Below, piece after piece: positions 23,877 to 35,699 of a DNA stretch of 64,000 nucleotides. The position numbers were made by a program, and so were the translations under genes. The notes under the pieces were generated by a model. It did no database searches and was not told where the DNA came from. It saw only the letters and a list, made by a program, of their open reading frames with translations. Position 1 is the first letter of the stretch. The number at the start of each line of letters is the position of its first letter. The DNA comes from Pseudisothecium myosuroides (taxonomy: Eukaryota; Streptophyta; Bryopsida; Hypnales; Lembophyllaceae): NCBI GenBank assembly GCA_951799445.1, contig OX637294.1, forward strand, positions 19,183,452 through 19,247,451. The letters run 5' to 3'.

Positions 23877-25499
23877 TTCCTAAAGGACTAAGGTCATTTT
23901 TTTTCAAAAACCACTCAAGACTGCCACTTTTGTTGCATTCACCTAAGAAAACAAATTAATAATTTAGAATCTAACTATAGGATCTTGTATATTACTTGTT
24001 TGAAATCATATAGTAAAACTTCATAGAAGTTTTACTATATAGATTGAGAAATATTAGCATTCAAAGTTGAAAAAAATATTTTTTGAACACTAGCCTACAA
24101 TTTTAGATGACTTTGACTGCCATATGTGGAATTTTTTTTACTATGGACTTTAAATTTAAGATTTTTTTATATTGAAAAATTGAGTTGAAAGTGTACATAA
24201 TTTTTTTCAAAAAACACACTTGATTTCCATTCCTAAAAAAATTCTTAGGTAGAAGTAGGTTCAAAATTGAAAAAAAAAATTAATCATTAATAGGTCTAAG
24301 ATGGAATTGAAACACAATAATTCCAATAGTGATATTGTTCTAGAAAAAAAACTTAACCTTTTCAAATAATTTCTTTTGAAAAATTGTGAAAATTGCATTC
24401 AAAAATGAATCCTATAAGTTATTTTTTTAAGATGATACTCGGACTGCCAGAAAAATAAGACTATTTATAAATTTTACATAACTAATCCAAATGGAATGAA
24501 CCAAAATTTTACAAGTAGACAAAAACATAATCAAGGTGAATGCAAGAAACACCTGCCGATTTTGTTGCGTTTTTACAGTACTCATGATTTTTCTTCTGGA
24601 GTACTATAAAATTAGAAAAATAATTTTTAAAAAACAAAAAAATATGGCTGTGTATACAACTTTAAGATGAAGGTAACCACCAAAGGAAATGTATAGAAAA
24701 ATTCTTTAAGCTAGAGAACTAAAAAAGTGCCAAATCTCAAGAAAATGGCTATCTTGATGTATAAATTAGTTAAAAATAGGAAACAAAATTAAATACATAA
24801 AATGAAAATTGGCCATTTGTAATAATTCTATGGAGATGGTCATTCACCTAAAAACTCTCCAAAATAATATTTTATATGTTTCAAAATGTAAGCAGAAAGA
24901 AGCGCACTTTGTGGACTTTCACACCTCATACAATTAACTATTTTTAGAATTCCTTCCCTGCATAGGTACAAGTCTACTAGAAGACCGTGCCCTCCAAATT
25001 TCAGCTTAAAATTCGTTTTTTGGGGTACTAAATAGTACTATAAACCTCTAAATTGGCAAGTGTGACATATAATTGGGGATTGTTTTTGGATAGTAGACTA
25101 TTTTTGAAAATTACAAAAAAATTAGGCAAGGTGTATAATAGACATGAGTACCTTACCTATAAATCTTGAGTCATTTGGAGCCAATACAAAAGTTATGACC
25201 AAAAAACTAATCAAAATACAAGGTGTGACGCAAAATAGTACAAGTGTTTCTTGCATTCACCCCTCAATAAGAAAAAATAATTAATTTAATTTCAAGTTTT
25301 TGTGGATTTCCTTTTTCTGCCTATTGAATGAAAATTTGAGCTTTTATAGTAGAACGTTTGCACCCGAGCACTGATTGAAATAAAAATTATATTTCCATAA
25401 AGCTAATAAATTTTTTATCTTATGAGAAAGTTTCAAAAAGTTTTATTAAAAATTGAGGCCTTAGAAACCTGCCCAAAATCCATGTTGTCCCTTTAGAGC
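23877..25499. mobile_element. TTAA-target MITE, copy 5, carrying a nested element
   Basis: It begins TTCCTAAAGGACTAAGG directly after the shared TTAA (23873-23876) and ends GTCCCTTTAGAGC before TTAA (25500-25503). Most of the interior matches copies 2 and 3. It is split by the 4-bp-TSD element at 24535-25263; without that it is about 890 bp. Confidence 0.7.
24535..25263. mobile_element. 4-bp-TSD MITE, GGGTGAATGC subfamily, nested in TTAA element
   Basis: A 729-bp element with ends GGTGAATGCAAGAAACACC and GTGTTTCTTGCATTCACCC, flanked by TCAA (24531-24534 and 25264-25267). It is closest to 32773-33501. Confidence 0.85.
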
Positions 25500-25919
25500 T
25501 TAATACAATATCCTAAAGTTAAGTTTAAAACTAACTAACTAAAGTTGAATCAACTTTTTTCATTGCTCTCTAAGTTTTAGAGCAATTTTTTGGCCATTAG
25601 GTCAAATTCTAGTGTAAAATCATGAGATTTTAATTTTTGATCATTTTCTTTTATACATGATTTAGACGAAAGTTTCATAATCATCACTAAGATCTTGATT
25701 CTTTTAACATTTTATTTTGAAAATTGAAATTAAAATCTTGCAAGAGTAATTGCCATCTTGTGGACATCTTGTCAATGCAAGATGATTTTGGATATGTTAA
25801 AAACCTCAACTATCTTAAAGGGTGGCATATAACATGACTACACAATGGTCAAATGTTTTAAAGTTGTATACAACATTATTGATGTCTACAAAGTTGAGTC
25901 AAACTCCCATTGGGCACTA

Positions 25920-26184
25920 GAGTTATTTGTAAAGTCCTCCCTAGTTTGGGCAGAACTTTTTTTGAAATTGAGAAGGCAACTATAGATGAAGTGTCAAATT
26001 TTTTTGCAAGATACTTATGACACACAACCACAACCTCAAAAGTGGGGACCAAACTTTTTTAGGCACCATTTTGATGGAAAAATAAGTTTCATACCCACTT
26101 TTATTCCGACTTTTTTAACTCAACCGGCTTTTTCACAAAACTCACGGGTTTAAACCCCAGTTTAGGATACTTTACGAACAACTC
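25920..26184. mobile_element. 260-bp TA-target MITE, copy 1
   Basis: Ends GAGTTATTTGTAAAGT and ACTTTACGAACAACTC, with TA on both sides (25918-25919 and 26185-26186). It is nearly identical to 30840-31098. A TA duplication would fit the Tc1/mariner group, but the ends are unlike Stowaway. Confidence 0.7.
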
Positions 26185-26186
26185 TA

Positions 26187-27092
26187 CTATCCAAAATAAC
26201 TTTTCTTCTAACTTCAAATCCTACGATCTTCCAATGTACAAGGTGAAGGTTTTCTAAAAAAAATCTACCATTTATAGTGACAAACAAAACTAAGTACAAA
26301 TTTGAAACTTTTCATTCAAACAACCATACCATAAACATTGATGGACAAAACCCAAAAGTAGATATATAAAAGTTGTAGTGTGCAATATATTATACATTAC
26401 CATGGAAGTTTGAATAAACAAATTAGTGTGATTTGAAAGAAAATTAATTTCAAAGTTAGCCATGTCTAAAACTTGGTTTTGTGCACCATGAATTGGAATT
26501 ACTTTATCTTTTGTCAATTTTTTCTTAGAACTTTAAAGAAACTTTTTGTGCCTTTGCATAAAATTGGTATACATCATCTTAGATTGTCGTATATAAAAAT
26601 TGAAGGAAGTTGCCATATTATAGAATTTAAAATATTAACAATTTGAAAAACATGCAAATGATATTGGTTCTCACAATATTTGAATTTTTTTTGGAATTGA
26701 GAGCATGGGACTGTATTAGCTATTGTTTAAAAAATATTAATTGCAACATAGACAATTGTTACATCTTAATGCCCTTTCATTTGAAATATTTGTTGAATTA
26801 GATAATACGTTCAATTTATATTTTACAATTATATGGTACCTTTTTAGGTTCAATTTTTTTATGCAAAGACTAGAGTTTATGATGCACATAATTGATCCAA
26901 TAAATCCAACAAAATCAAATTATCATTGTCAACATCATCAAAAAACTTCCATTTTATGAAGGGTAGTGTATTTTTTTCTAATGCATGCATGCAATTCTGA
27001 CCTCAATGTCAATGTGAGGAACTGCTACAGAAGTTGTTGTACGCAAGTCTCGACGCAAGTATGTAACTATGGATCTCAATAACCTAAAGTTG
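26187..27092. other. A+T-rich DNA without recognised features
   Basis: Open frames 26290-26517 (-) and 26741-26959 (+) are low in complexity and unrecognised. Nothing supports a gene. Confidence 0.4.
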
Positions 27093-27094
27093 TA

Positions 27095-27664
27095 CTACCT
27101 CTGTCCCAAAATGATCTTCATGTTGAACAAAACATTCTAGATTAAGGCAAAAAATAACATTTAAAAACCTGTTTTGTGCTGTAAGTAGAGTTTGGTGTAC
27201 TCCTAGCATTCTAGAAACTTTGAGTTTCAAAGTCCTTTTTGAAATGTAGTTTTTGGAATATTGAAAATTAGAATTTCTTGGGCATTTTCAAAGATCACCA
27301 CTGGTCAATTAATTGTTGGGAGTGTGGTCATCATTTTGTAGGCATTTAGTATATGCTTAAGCCCATGTGTGGCCCTTTATTCTAGCTCCAAAAGCTTCAT
27401 CTCCTTCAATTGGGCAATATTCAAAGAGATGCAAAAAATACGAACAAACAATGTTGACTAACCCCATTATAATCATTTTATTTATCTTTTGACTAATGAT
27501 TGCATGAATGGAGGGGAAACTACTACTCAAAGTTGTTTTGTTGGTCCTCAATAGCAATTGAAAGTCAAAATTTGACCAATTTGCAAGTCACAGACTACAA
27601 TCGAAAGATCATTTTGGGACAAAAAATGAAGGCCAACAGAAAGATCATTTTGGGACGGAGGGAG
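27095..27664. mobile_element. Stowaway-type (Tc1/mariner) MITE
   Basis: Ends CTACCTCTGTCCCAAAATG and CATTTTGGGACGGAGGGAG are the classical Stowaway ends of plants, with TA on both sides (27093-27094 and 27665-27666). At 570 bp it is long for a Stowaway MITE, and its right end is doubled: AAAGATCATTTTGGGAC occurs at 27604 and again at 27640. Confidence 0.85.
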
Positions 27665-27666
27665 TA

Positions 27667-28260
27667 TTATGATTACGCTCTATTATATAACTTGGCTTAC
27701 TGTATGCATCTTCTTTAGAATTAGGAGGTAAGCCACTAATTTATGTTTTGAAGCTCAATGAAGCTGAGGTAATCCATGACAAAAGATGAAGAGAGTGTCA
27801 ATTACAATAATAAATCATGCACTTGAACAGAACATCAACCCAAAAAGTGAATCCTACTTCTTTTTTTAATCAGAGTCGAAAATTTGGCCCAATGCATTGT
27901 TTCAAGTCCCCTATGAGTCACATCAAATTTTGAGTTGGATTTTTAACAAGACAAATTTAATCAAGGTACAAGGAGAGCGTCAATTGTTATAAGTTCTTGA
28001 TGTTGCAAGATTTGTTGTCAAGAGGCACTTAGCCGTTGTATGTATGGATTGTTGATGGGTGCAAACAACTTGTATAGTTGTATTTATATATTGTTGTCAA
28101 GAGTGTGCAAGGCTTGTTGTGGGAACCACTGCATAAATTGTTGCAACTATAAACAATCAAAAGTGTATGTGGCATGAGGGTTGTTTTCGAAGAAGATGGT
28201 GGGAGAACCTTTATTAGGTGATGCCACCCTTGGATGATGGAGGACCCTTCTAGCCATCCC
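27667..28260. other. A+T-rich DNA without recognised features
   Basis: It contains irregular repetition of TTGTTGTCAAGAG (about 28013 and 28091) and related TTGTTG words. No gene recognised. Confidence 0.4.
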
Positions 28261-28261
28261 T

Positions 28262-28807
28262 TTGATCTGCATACACATTTGCACCCTACGTGCCTTGAAT
28301 TGGATATTTGAAAATGTGTTTCATATGCATTTCATACATATTTGGACTATTTGGGATCCAAGATTGCAAAAACAAGTTGTGGACAAAATGCAACGAGTTG
28401 TCTCCCTAAATGGTGCGCACGGAGGAAACGGAGTCATTTTTGAAGATGAGGTCCTATCAGATAGATCTAACAATGTAACATGCAAATCCATTTTCAGCGG
28501 TGCACATGCTTTGAAGTTATTTAAAATTTACCACTTGATCCTCAAAATCCTTGTAGGCTTTATATAAAAATATCAATTCAGAAAAAAAAATATATGGACA
28601 AAGGGAAAACAAAGCGAGACCGCTTTGATCAGTGGCAAATGTTTTTTGAGATCCTATTTTAGTGGTCTACAACTTGGAGAAAATGAATCTACAAGCGACT
28701 TCAAGAAGAAGATTGAAGAATGGAGTCATCAATACATCAAGTGCTTTGGGGAGCACCATGTCACCCACTACATAGTGAGCACTTCTTATTTACTAATTTT
28801 TTTATAG
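28262..28807 (+). CDS. Unrecognised open frames (101 and 60 codons), possible exon relics
   Basis: Two consecutive open frames on the plus strand (28262-28567 and 28625-28807) have fairly complex composition for this A+T-rich region. The first includes WDPRLQKQVVDKMQRVVSLN, the second GENESTSDFKKKIEEWSHQY, which looks alpha-helical and charged. I recognise no family. They could be exons of a decayed transposon gene; splice sites linking them were not established. Chance remains likely. Confidence 0.2.
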
Positions 28808-28809
28808 CA

Positions 28810-29153
28810 AATGTGGTGGAAAGATTTTTTACTTACAATCTCATGTAGCAACTCAGTGCCTATGTGCCTCCTGCTTTCCTCTGATTTCTCTCTTGTTTGT
28901 TCTTTAATTTAAAGGGGGCTTCGCCCCCCTCTCCGCCTTTCATGGCGTTCAAGCGGAAGCAGTGCCTCAACTAACTTTGCATTAGGTAGCATGTTATGGT
29001 TCATCATGAGTCCTCTTTTGTAGAACGTTACAGTAGTCTTGTAGTATGGAGCTACGAAGGAATGGTAAACATCCATCATGCTACCAAAACTGCCTATCAA
29101 AGGCATATTCAATGCTCACGTGGGATTCCAAGAAAGAGGCCTTTTGTTCAAAT
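28810..29153. other. Unassigned stretch
   Basis: A short GC-rich patch (GGGGGCTTCGCCCCCC, about 28915-28930) can form a tight hairpin. The overlapping minus frame 28909-29112 is unrecognised. Confidence 0.4.
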
Positions 29154-29157
29154 ATAT

Positions 29158-30001
29158 AGGTGATTGCAAGAAACACTTGTACTATTTGTTGCATTTTGCA
29201 TTTTTGTACTTTTAGTTCTTTATGTACTATGAGTCACCTTCAGTACTATTGAAGGCATGGAACATAAAATTTGAATGGTCAATTGGATTTCAAATTTACT
29301 ATTTTGACAACATGTGATGTTCATCATTGGATGACAAAAATGGATGGAAATACTTAATTTGCCATTAAAAATCAATTTAAATTGGTAGATAGAAGGTATT
29401 ACGAGCCCCAGCAGTACTATTGAGTCTTTCTATGTACCCTTAAGTACTATTTTGAGCCACATGCTACAATTTATCCTAGAAAATGAGACTTTCACATTTC
29501 TATTTTTGAAAATTAGGAAATGAGTTTGGAAATTTTATTTTAAAAATAGCAATTGTTGCCGACTAAAAGCAAAGTAGGAAGGTCAAAGTTAGAACTAAAA
29601 AAACATTTTTAATTCAACATAAATTCAACCTGAATAGAGCATACTTTAGACCAATATAAAACACACTTGGAAAATGTTTTTGGAAATCCCTCTTTTGAGA
29701 AGGTGTATTTCTATTAGAAGAGCTAGCCTATCAAATTTGATGATGTAACTCTTCAAAAAAGGTACTCGATAGTACTAAAAACCACCAAAACCGCATGTGT
29801 GACATATATTCAAAATTTAGTTTCACCTATTAAATTAGTTTAAAAAAAATTAAAATAATTCAAGTGCATCTTCTATTGCTATAGGAAGCTTGATTTTGAA
29901 TTTCATGTTCATTCAATCATTTTTGCAATACTTATGGCACAAAACAACTTCTGCATTGAACTTGTGACGGAAAATAGTACATGTGTTTCTTGCAATTACC
30001 C
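29158..30001. mobile_element. 4-bp-TSD MITE, 844-bp diverged copy
   Basis: Ends AGGTGATTGCAAGAAACAC and GTGTTTCTTGCAATTACCC, flanked by ATAT (29154-29157 and 30002-30005). The ends are typical but the interior differs strongly from other members. It still carries GTACTATT words. Its overlapping open frames are unrecognised. Confidence 0.75.
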
Positions 30002-30005
30002 ATAT

Positions 30006-30697
30006 CAACATTGGTATTGTACCATTACTCATAGATTTCAATACAAAGATGTTATAAGTGAGAGTGGTATTATTAAATTGATTGGAGAGGCTGAAATACA
30101 TACAAGGCAAAGGCATCACTGAACTCCTCTTCCGGCAGCTCCTCGGGTAGCTCATAGTGCCCTTTGGCATTCTAAATGTGCCCCCAAATGTAGTTGATAT
30201 CTTCCAGTAGCCAATGACCCAAATATGGCTCAATCTAATTCTAAAGACATTTGATTTGTGTATTTGCAAGTGTAAGATGATACAAACTCTACCAAACTAC
30301 CAAGTTTTAATTTGAGACTTAAAAATGGCAGATGGATGACTTTCAAGATTATAGTAGAAATGAAGAATACACCTATTGCCAATCTATAAATTTTGCTTGA
30401 TAATTTAAGCAATTTAGTGATAGGTCTTGTCCTTTTAGGATTAATGAAGTTTTGATGTCAAAGATTATATTATTCATAATTTAAAATTAAAATTAAAAAC
30501 AATAGCCTTCCAATTTATAATCTATACAAGTTAAATTTTTTATTATAAAATAATTTAAAATTAATACTAAAATAAAAAGCCTTTTGATTTATAACCAATA
30601 TTTTATTAAAAATGAGCTAAATTTTTATTTATTGTAGAAGCGTCATCAAATTGTAAATATTATGCACATTTAAAAAAAATAATGGAGTACAATCGGA
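30006..30697. other. A+T-rich DNA without recognised features
   Basis: Overlapping frames on both strands (29913-30269 -, 30230-30412 -) cover the boundary of the preceding element and show no recognisable domain. Confidence 0.35.
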
Positions 30698-30701
30698 TTA
30701 A

Positions 30702-31856
30702 TTCCTAAAGGATGGAGGGTGTTTGGGAAGAGGAAAAGTCCAAAACTGTCAATTTTTGATGCATTGTCCAAAATCAAAAATTAATTTTTTTTTGTTGAAT
30801 TCCAACCATTCAAAAGTGTATTAAACAAGTAAGGCAATAGAGTTATTCGTAAAGTCCTCCCTAGTTTGGACAGAACTTTTTTGGAAATTGAGAAGGCAAC
30901 TATAGTTGAAGTGTCAAATTTTTTTGCAAGATACTTATGACACACAACCTCAAAAGTGGGGACCAAACTTTTTTAGGCATCATTTTGATGGAAAAATAAG
31001 TTTCATACCCACTTTTATTCCGACTTTTTTAACTCAACCGGCTTTTTCACAAAACTCATGGGTTTAAATCCCAGTTTAGGGTACTTTACGAATAACTCTA
31101 ATGTGTAGAAAAGTTTTAATCCATTCGACTCTGTGGATTGAAAGATTATAATGCTTAAAGCAAGCCTTTTGGGAATAAATTTTTTGCTCTTGATGAATTT
31201 GCGTCCCTTTAGAATCGAGTTCTAAATTATTATTAGGTACATGTGCAAAATTTTAAAAGCCAATATGGAATTTAGCTTATTTTAAATCACCATGCAATGC
31301 AAGAATGTTAAGTGAATTGGCAATATACTAATAATTTATTGATGATTCCTTATGCAATAAAGAATTTTTATATTTGAAATTCAAATGGAGAAAGTTTAGA
31401 GACAAACATTTGGAATATGTGGAATTTTTTAAAGAACTTTGACTTCATAGATTATAAGATAATAGGGATTTAAGTTAAAAAAAAAACATTTTTTTTAAAA
31501 TTGCCTTGACATAGCTAACAAAGTTTGACTCTTTTTGGAATGAGAATTGAGGACTAAAAGTTTTTTATTTTGGACAATTTGTGCCATATTTTATTATTTG
31601 CATACGTGCCAAATTTCAAAGGTTGATGATGATCTTTGCAAAAGATGCTCCAAAGATGATCCAATTGCCCCAATTTTTTTGATCAACATAACTTTTGAAC
31701 TATACACTTAATTAGAAAAAAAGAACAATATTCCCCTAGAGGGATACATGTTCACACCTTGTGACAAAATTTTGTAAATATCTGACCAAAATTGACTTCG
31801 TAGAAACCTATCTAAATTTTCATTTGTCTATTCAACGGATAATTGTCCTTTAGGGA
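30702..31856. mobile_element. TTAA-target MITE, copy 6, carrying a nested MITE
   Basis: TTAA (30698-30701) then TTCCTAAAGGATGGAGGG; right end GTCCTTTAGGGA then TTAA (31857-31860). Terminal words match copy 5. The 260-bp TA-target MITE sits inside (30840-31098). Confidence 0.7.
30840..31098. mobile_element. 260-bp TA-target MITE, copy 2, nested
   Basis: Ends GAGTTATTCGTAAAGT and ACTTTACGAATAACTC form a 16-bp perfect inverted repeat; TA flanks at 30838-30839 and 31099-31100. It is the same sequence as 25920-26184 apart from a few substitutions and a short deletion. The high similarity suggests recent movement. Confidence 0.75.
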
Positions 31857-31860
31857 TTAA

Positions 31861-32768
31861 GATTGAAGGGGAAACAATTGAAATAAAATGTATCATGTTG
31901 GGTTTGAATTGAGAGTTTAGAAAATAAATTGTTTTTTAGGATTGAGGAATTTGCTAGTCCTCATATCCCATGGGTGCCTTGTCAAGTAGCCACACAACAA
32001 GTAATTATGTGCTATATGTCCAAGTGTCAACAATTCCAAATATCCAAATAACTCTTGGGGAATGCAATTATTTTCTACACCTCTTGGAGCCTACCATTCT
32101 TGTCCTTCTTGAAAACAAAGACAAGAACATAAAAAAAAAGAGTGTATTCTTGTTGTTTGGGTATGCTTCCATGGGTATACAAACTTGTGCGATTGGCTCC
32201 ATTTCCATTTTCTCCACAAGTAAGGATGCCATTGATACAAATTCATATATGATGAAAAAATAGGCTTGATGCACAAATAACTTGATGCAACATAGAAACC
32301 TTAGGCTACGCAAGGAGGATGGAAAGCATCTAATTTGTTTTTTTGCATTATGTTTTACATTGATGCATGATATAGGGCAGGATAAAGTATAAGCAGGGAG
32401 TGATGAACATTGAACATTGAGCGATTCTTAAAAAGCTTGAGAATAATTAGAAACCATTTATTAAAAGATGCCACCTATACAATATTTATGGTTTAGGGTA
32501 AAAAAATATGGCTATATAAATGTCTAAAGAAGATAAATGGAGACAAAGAGGGATGAATGGATATATATATATATATATATATTTTTTTATTTTTTATTTT
32601 TTTTTTGGGATGTCATTTAAGAAAATCCATAGATATAGTAAAAAATTTATGATATCTATGAATTTTTTAAAATCTTGAGTACATTTACAATTTTAGATAA
32701 AATAAACAAACGTTGCGAGGTTTGTTTTCAATGATACTTACTAGTCTAATTTATTTGCAAAAACAAGA
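31861..32768. other. A+T-rich DNA, unrecognised frames, AT microsatellite
   Basis: A plus frame at 31970-32263 (97 codons) and minus frames over the same place are unrecognised. An (AT)n run lies at about 32562-32582, followed by T-rich sequence. Confidence 0.4.
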
Positions 32769-32772
32769 TATA

Positions 32773-33501
32773 GGATGAATGCAAGAAACACCTGCCAATT
32801 TTGTTGCATATTGATAGTACTCATCATTTTTTTGTGCAGTACTTTAAAATTAGAAAAAAAAAAATTTTAATAAAAAAATATGGCTAATGTATATACCTTT
32901 AAGATGAAGGTAACCACCAAAGGAAATTCATTAAAAAAATCTCTAAGCAAGAGAACTAGAAAAGTGCCAAATTTCAAAAAAATGGATATTTTGATGTTTT
33001 AATTAGTTAAAAATAGAATAAAAAATAAATACATAAAGTAAAAATTATATATTTGTAAAAACTCTATGGAGATGGTCATTCACCCAAAAAAAAACCAAAA
33101 TAATATTTTATATGTTACAAAATGCAAGTAGAAAGAAGCGCACTTTGTGGACTTCCACACCACATACAATTAACTATTTTTAGAATTCCTTTGGGCAATA
33201 GCTACAAGTCTTTTAGAAGACCATTTCCTCCAAATTTCAGCTCAAAATTCGTTTTGGGGGGTACTAAATAGTACTAAAAAACCTCCAAATTGGGAAGTGT
33301 GACATAAAATTGGGGGCTATTTTTGGATAGTATACTATTTTTGAAATTTACAAAAATATTAAGCAAGGTGTATAACAGTCATAAGTACCTTACCTATAAT
33401 TCTTGAGTCATTTGGAGCAAAAATGCAAAAGTTATGGCCAAAAAACTAATCAAAACGCAAGGTGTAACACAAAATAGTACAATTTTTTCTTGCATTCACC
33501 C
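32773..33501. mobile_element. 4-bp-TSD MITE, GGGTGAATGC subfamily
   Basis: A 729-bp element with ends GGATGAATGCAAGAAACACC and TTTTTTCTTGCATTCACCC, flanked by TATA (32769-32772 and 33502-33505). It is closely related to 24535-25263 in the same orientation. Confidence 0.85.
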
Positions 33502-33505
33502 TATA

Positions 33506-34226
33506 CCTCACATATACTCTTCTTGCATTGAAGGCATTTATTAGAATACAAGATGACTCCATCCAATATGAAATAAACTCTAGAATAAACTAATTTTCCA
33601 ATGTGAATCACGAACTGTCACTCCAATTCTAATTCCAATGAACTAAAAATACAAAAAAGCTTTGTTTGTGGGCAATGCAAAGTTGGTTATACCAACTCTG
33701 AAGCTGATACAATGAAGACGATATCTACAAGTCTTAAAGCCTTTTATTTAGATTTTTTGTATGGTACTAATTTGGAGATCCATAAATTACTTATACTCAA
33801 TCCTAAATTGAACTTAATACAATTATGGCATCACATGCATCATTACTTTGGTCTTTGTTACTCTCACTCTCACGGCTATCCTCCACAGCCTCTACATCCA
33901 TATACTTTAAGATATAATGACAAAACCTTTTTTTAGCTTTTTGGTGCAGCCAGAGGTAAAACGTGTTCCGTGACAACCATTGCAATTGCTTTAGCATAAA
34001 GAAGCAATGACCAAGTCCTAACAAGACTATCCAACAATCTCACCAACTTGTGCAACCACATGATACATCATACACACGATAAGAAAATACAACAAATGGA
34101 AATGGCAACAATAAAAACTCAAACATCATGACAAGAAATAGGCTATAACTTTTGGACCAAATCAATTTTATGTGACCTTCACAAGTCTTTGAGCACCCTT
34201 CTTGGTGGGCCTTCCATCATCTTTTT
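33506..34226. other. Unrecognised stretch with short open frames
   Basis: Frames 33712-33936 (+) and 33803-34024 (-) overlap. The minus frame is rich in charged residues near its end (VEAVEDSRESESNKDQSNDA). It could be the last exon of the minus-strand fragments at 34227-34700, but this is speculation. Confidence 0.25.
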
Positions 34227-34700
34227 TGCTCAATGATTCCTAGTACTTTTTCTTCTATCATATTGAGTTTGTTGTAGCCAATGAGAGGGGCAAGAACTTC
34301 TTGTAAATTCACTGAGTTGGATTCAATTGCCACAATATGGAGGCTAGACCTCTGCCACGTGTGAATGTTTGCTCCTAGTGCAAATTAAATGGAGCAAATA
34401 ATTAGGTACACGTAGATTCTTGCATTTAAATGGCAAAGGCAAAAAATGAAATTGAATATGCAAGGAGTCTAGTGATAGTAATATTAATAGACCTTAGGAG
34501 AAAGTAAAAGAACATGTGAATGCATTAGAGTCAAGCACCACGTTACCAAGCTTTAAGAAACTCTGAATGTAGACTTGGAGAAACAAGAGATGTTTCTTGC
34601 GATTACCTCTCCGTGAGATTCCATCCTTCATCATTTGACAGTTGATCACGGTGAAATTGTGCAAGAGTCCTTTTCTTGTCACATGACCAATAATGACCAT
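34227..34700 (-). CDS. Possible two-exon gene fragment, unrecognised
   Basis: On the minus strand an open stretch at 34494-34700 runs to a possible donor (AGAG/GTAATC, about 34607). About 230 bases on, after a possible acceptor (TTTGCACTAG), another open stretch reads from about 34372 to a stop near 34230 and includes ANIHTWQRSSLHIVAIESN and APLIGYNKLNMIEEKVLG. The composition is protein-like rather than repeat-like, but I do not recognise the family. Neither start nor the full exon set is visible, so it may be a relic. Confidence 0.25.
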
Positions 34701-35699
34701 ATAATTTCACATTTCAGGGCAAGATCAGATAAATCACTCAATTTCAAGTTGCAAATGAAACTTGTAAAGTTTATAGAGACAAAAGTGCCATATGAAATTA
34801 ATTAAAATAGATCATCAATATAATACAATTTTATTGATTAGCAACATTACAAAAACTATATATAAGGGGCAAGATTTTTGACCTAAAATTATTAGTCAAA
34901 AAATGGGTATGTTATATTCCCTAGGCTTTTCAAATCCAATAGCCTTAGTCAGTAAAAATTCTAGGTGCACATCATCAAATTATTTATCCATTATTTTGAT
35001 AATTATAATTTTTTTGCAAAAATAATTTAAAAAACTATAAAAATTCCTTCATTAAACTTTTGGGATTTGAGTAGGCTTGTATATTTAAGTTGCTGCCCTA
35101 AAAATAGCTGCTCTGGAAAAAACACCCTGAAAACGAGCGCCTTCGATCCGTAGCCAAAAGAGGTGGAACTGAGCGTTACCATTTCTGTGGGAAGCGATGA
35201 CATCTCCATTGACCTTTGGTGAAGGTTGATGAATTCATTGTAAAGGAGTGCAGTTCTGGTCTTTGCTCCATCAAAAGAGGAAGAGCTAAGGTAGCATTGC
35301 CCAATACCGTCATCTACCTAATTCTGACACCTATATGGCCCTTCCATTTGTGTCAGTGATCAATCCATTATCACAATCTTAGTAATCCTTTGCCATGATG
35401 GCAGTGCACTTGGGAAGCGGACACGTCAGCCCACGCTTTAAGAAGGATTAGCCCATGCTTCAACAAGGGTCTATTCATGCTTTAACATTTCATCTTTGAA
35501 AAATCACAAAAAATTCAATTCTTGTCAGAATCTCTTCATTCTTTTTGCACATGACTTCTCTCAAACTTTTCTATCTCTGAAAAATATAGGAGCTGACAAA
35601 CATCTTTTCCAAAGTACCTAGATAGCAAATCTGTATGGTAATGGGCAGTTCTACCTTATGTGTAGAATCCACATACAAATGGTGTACTGACTTTTCACT

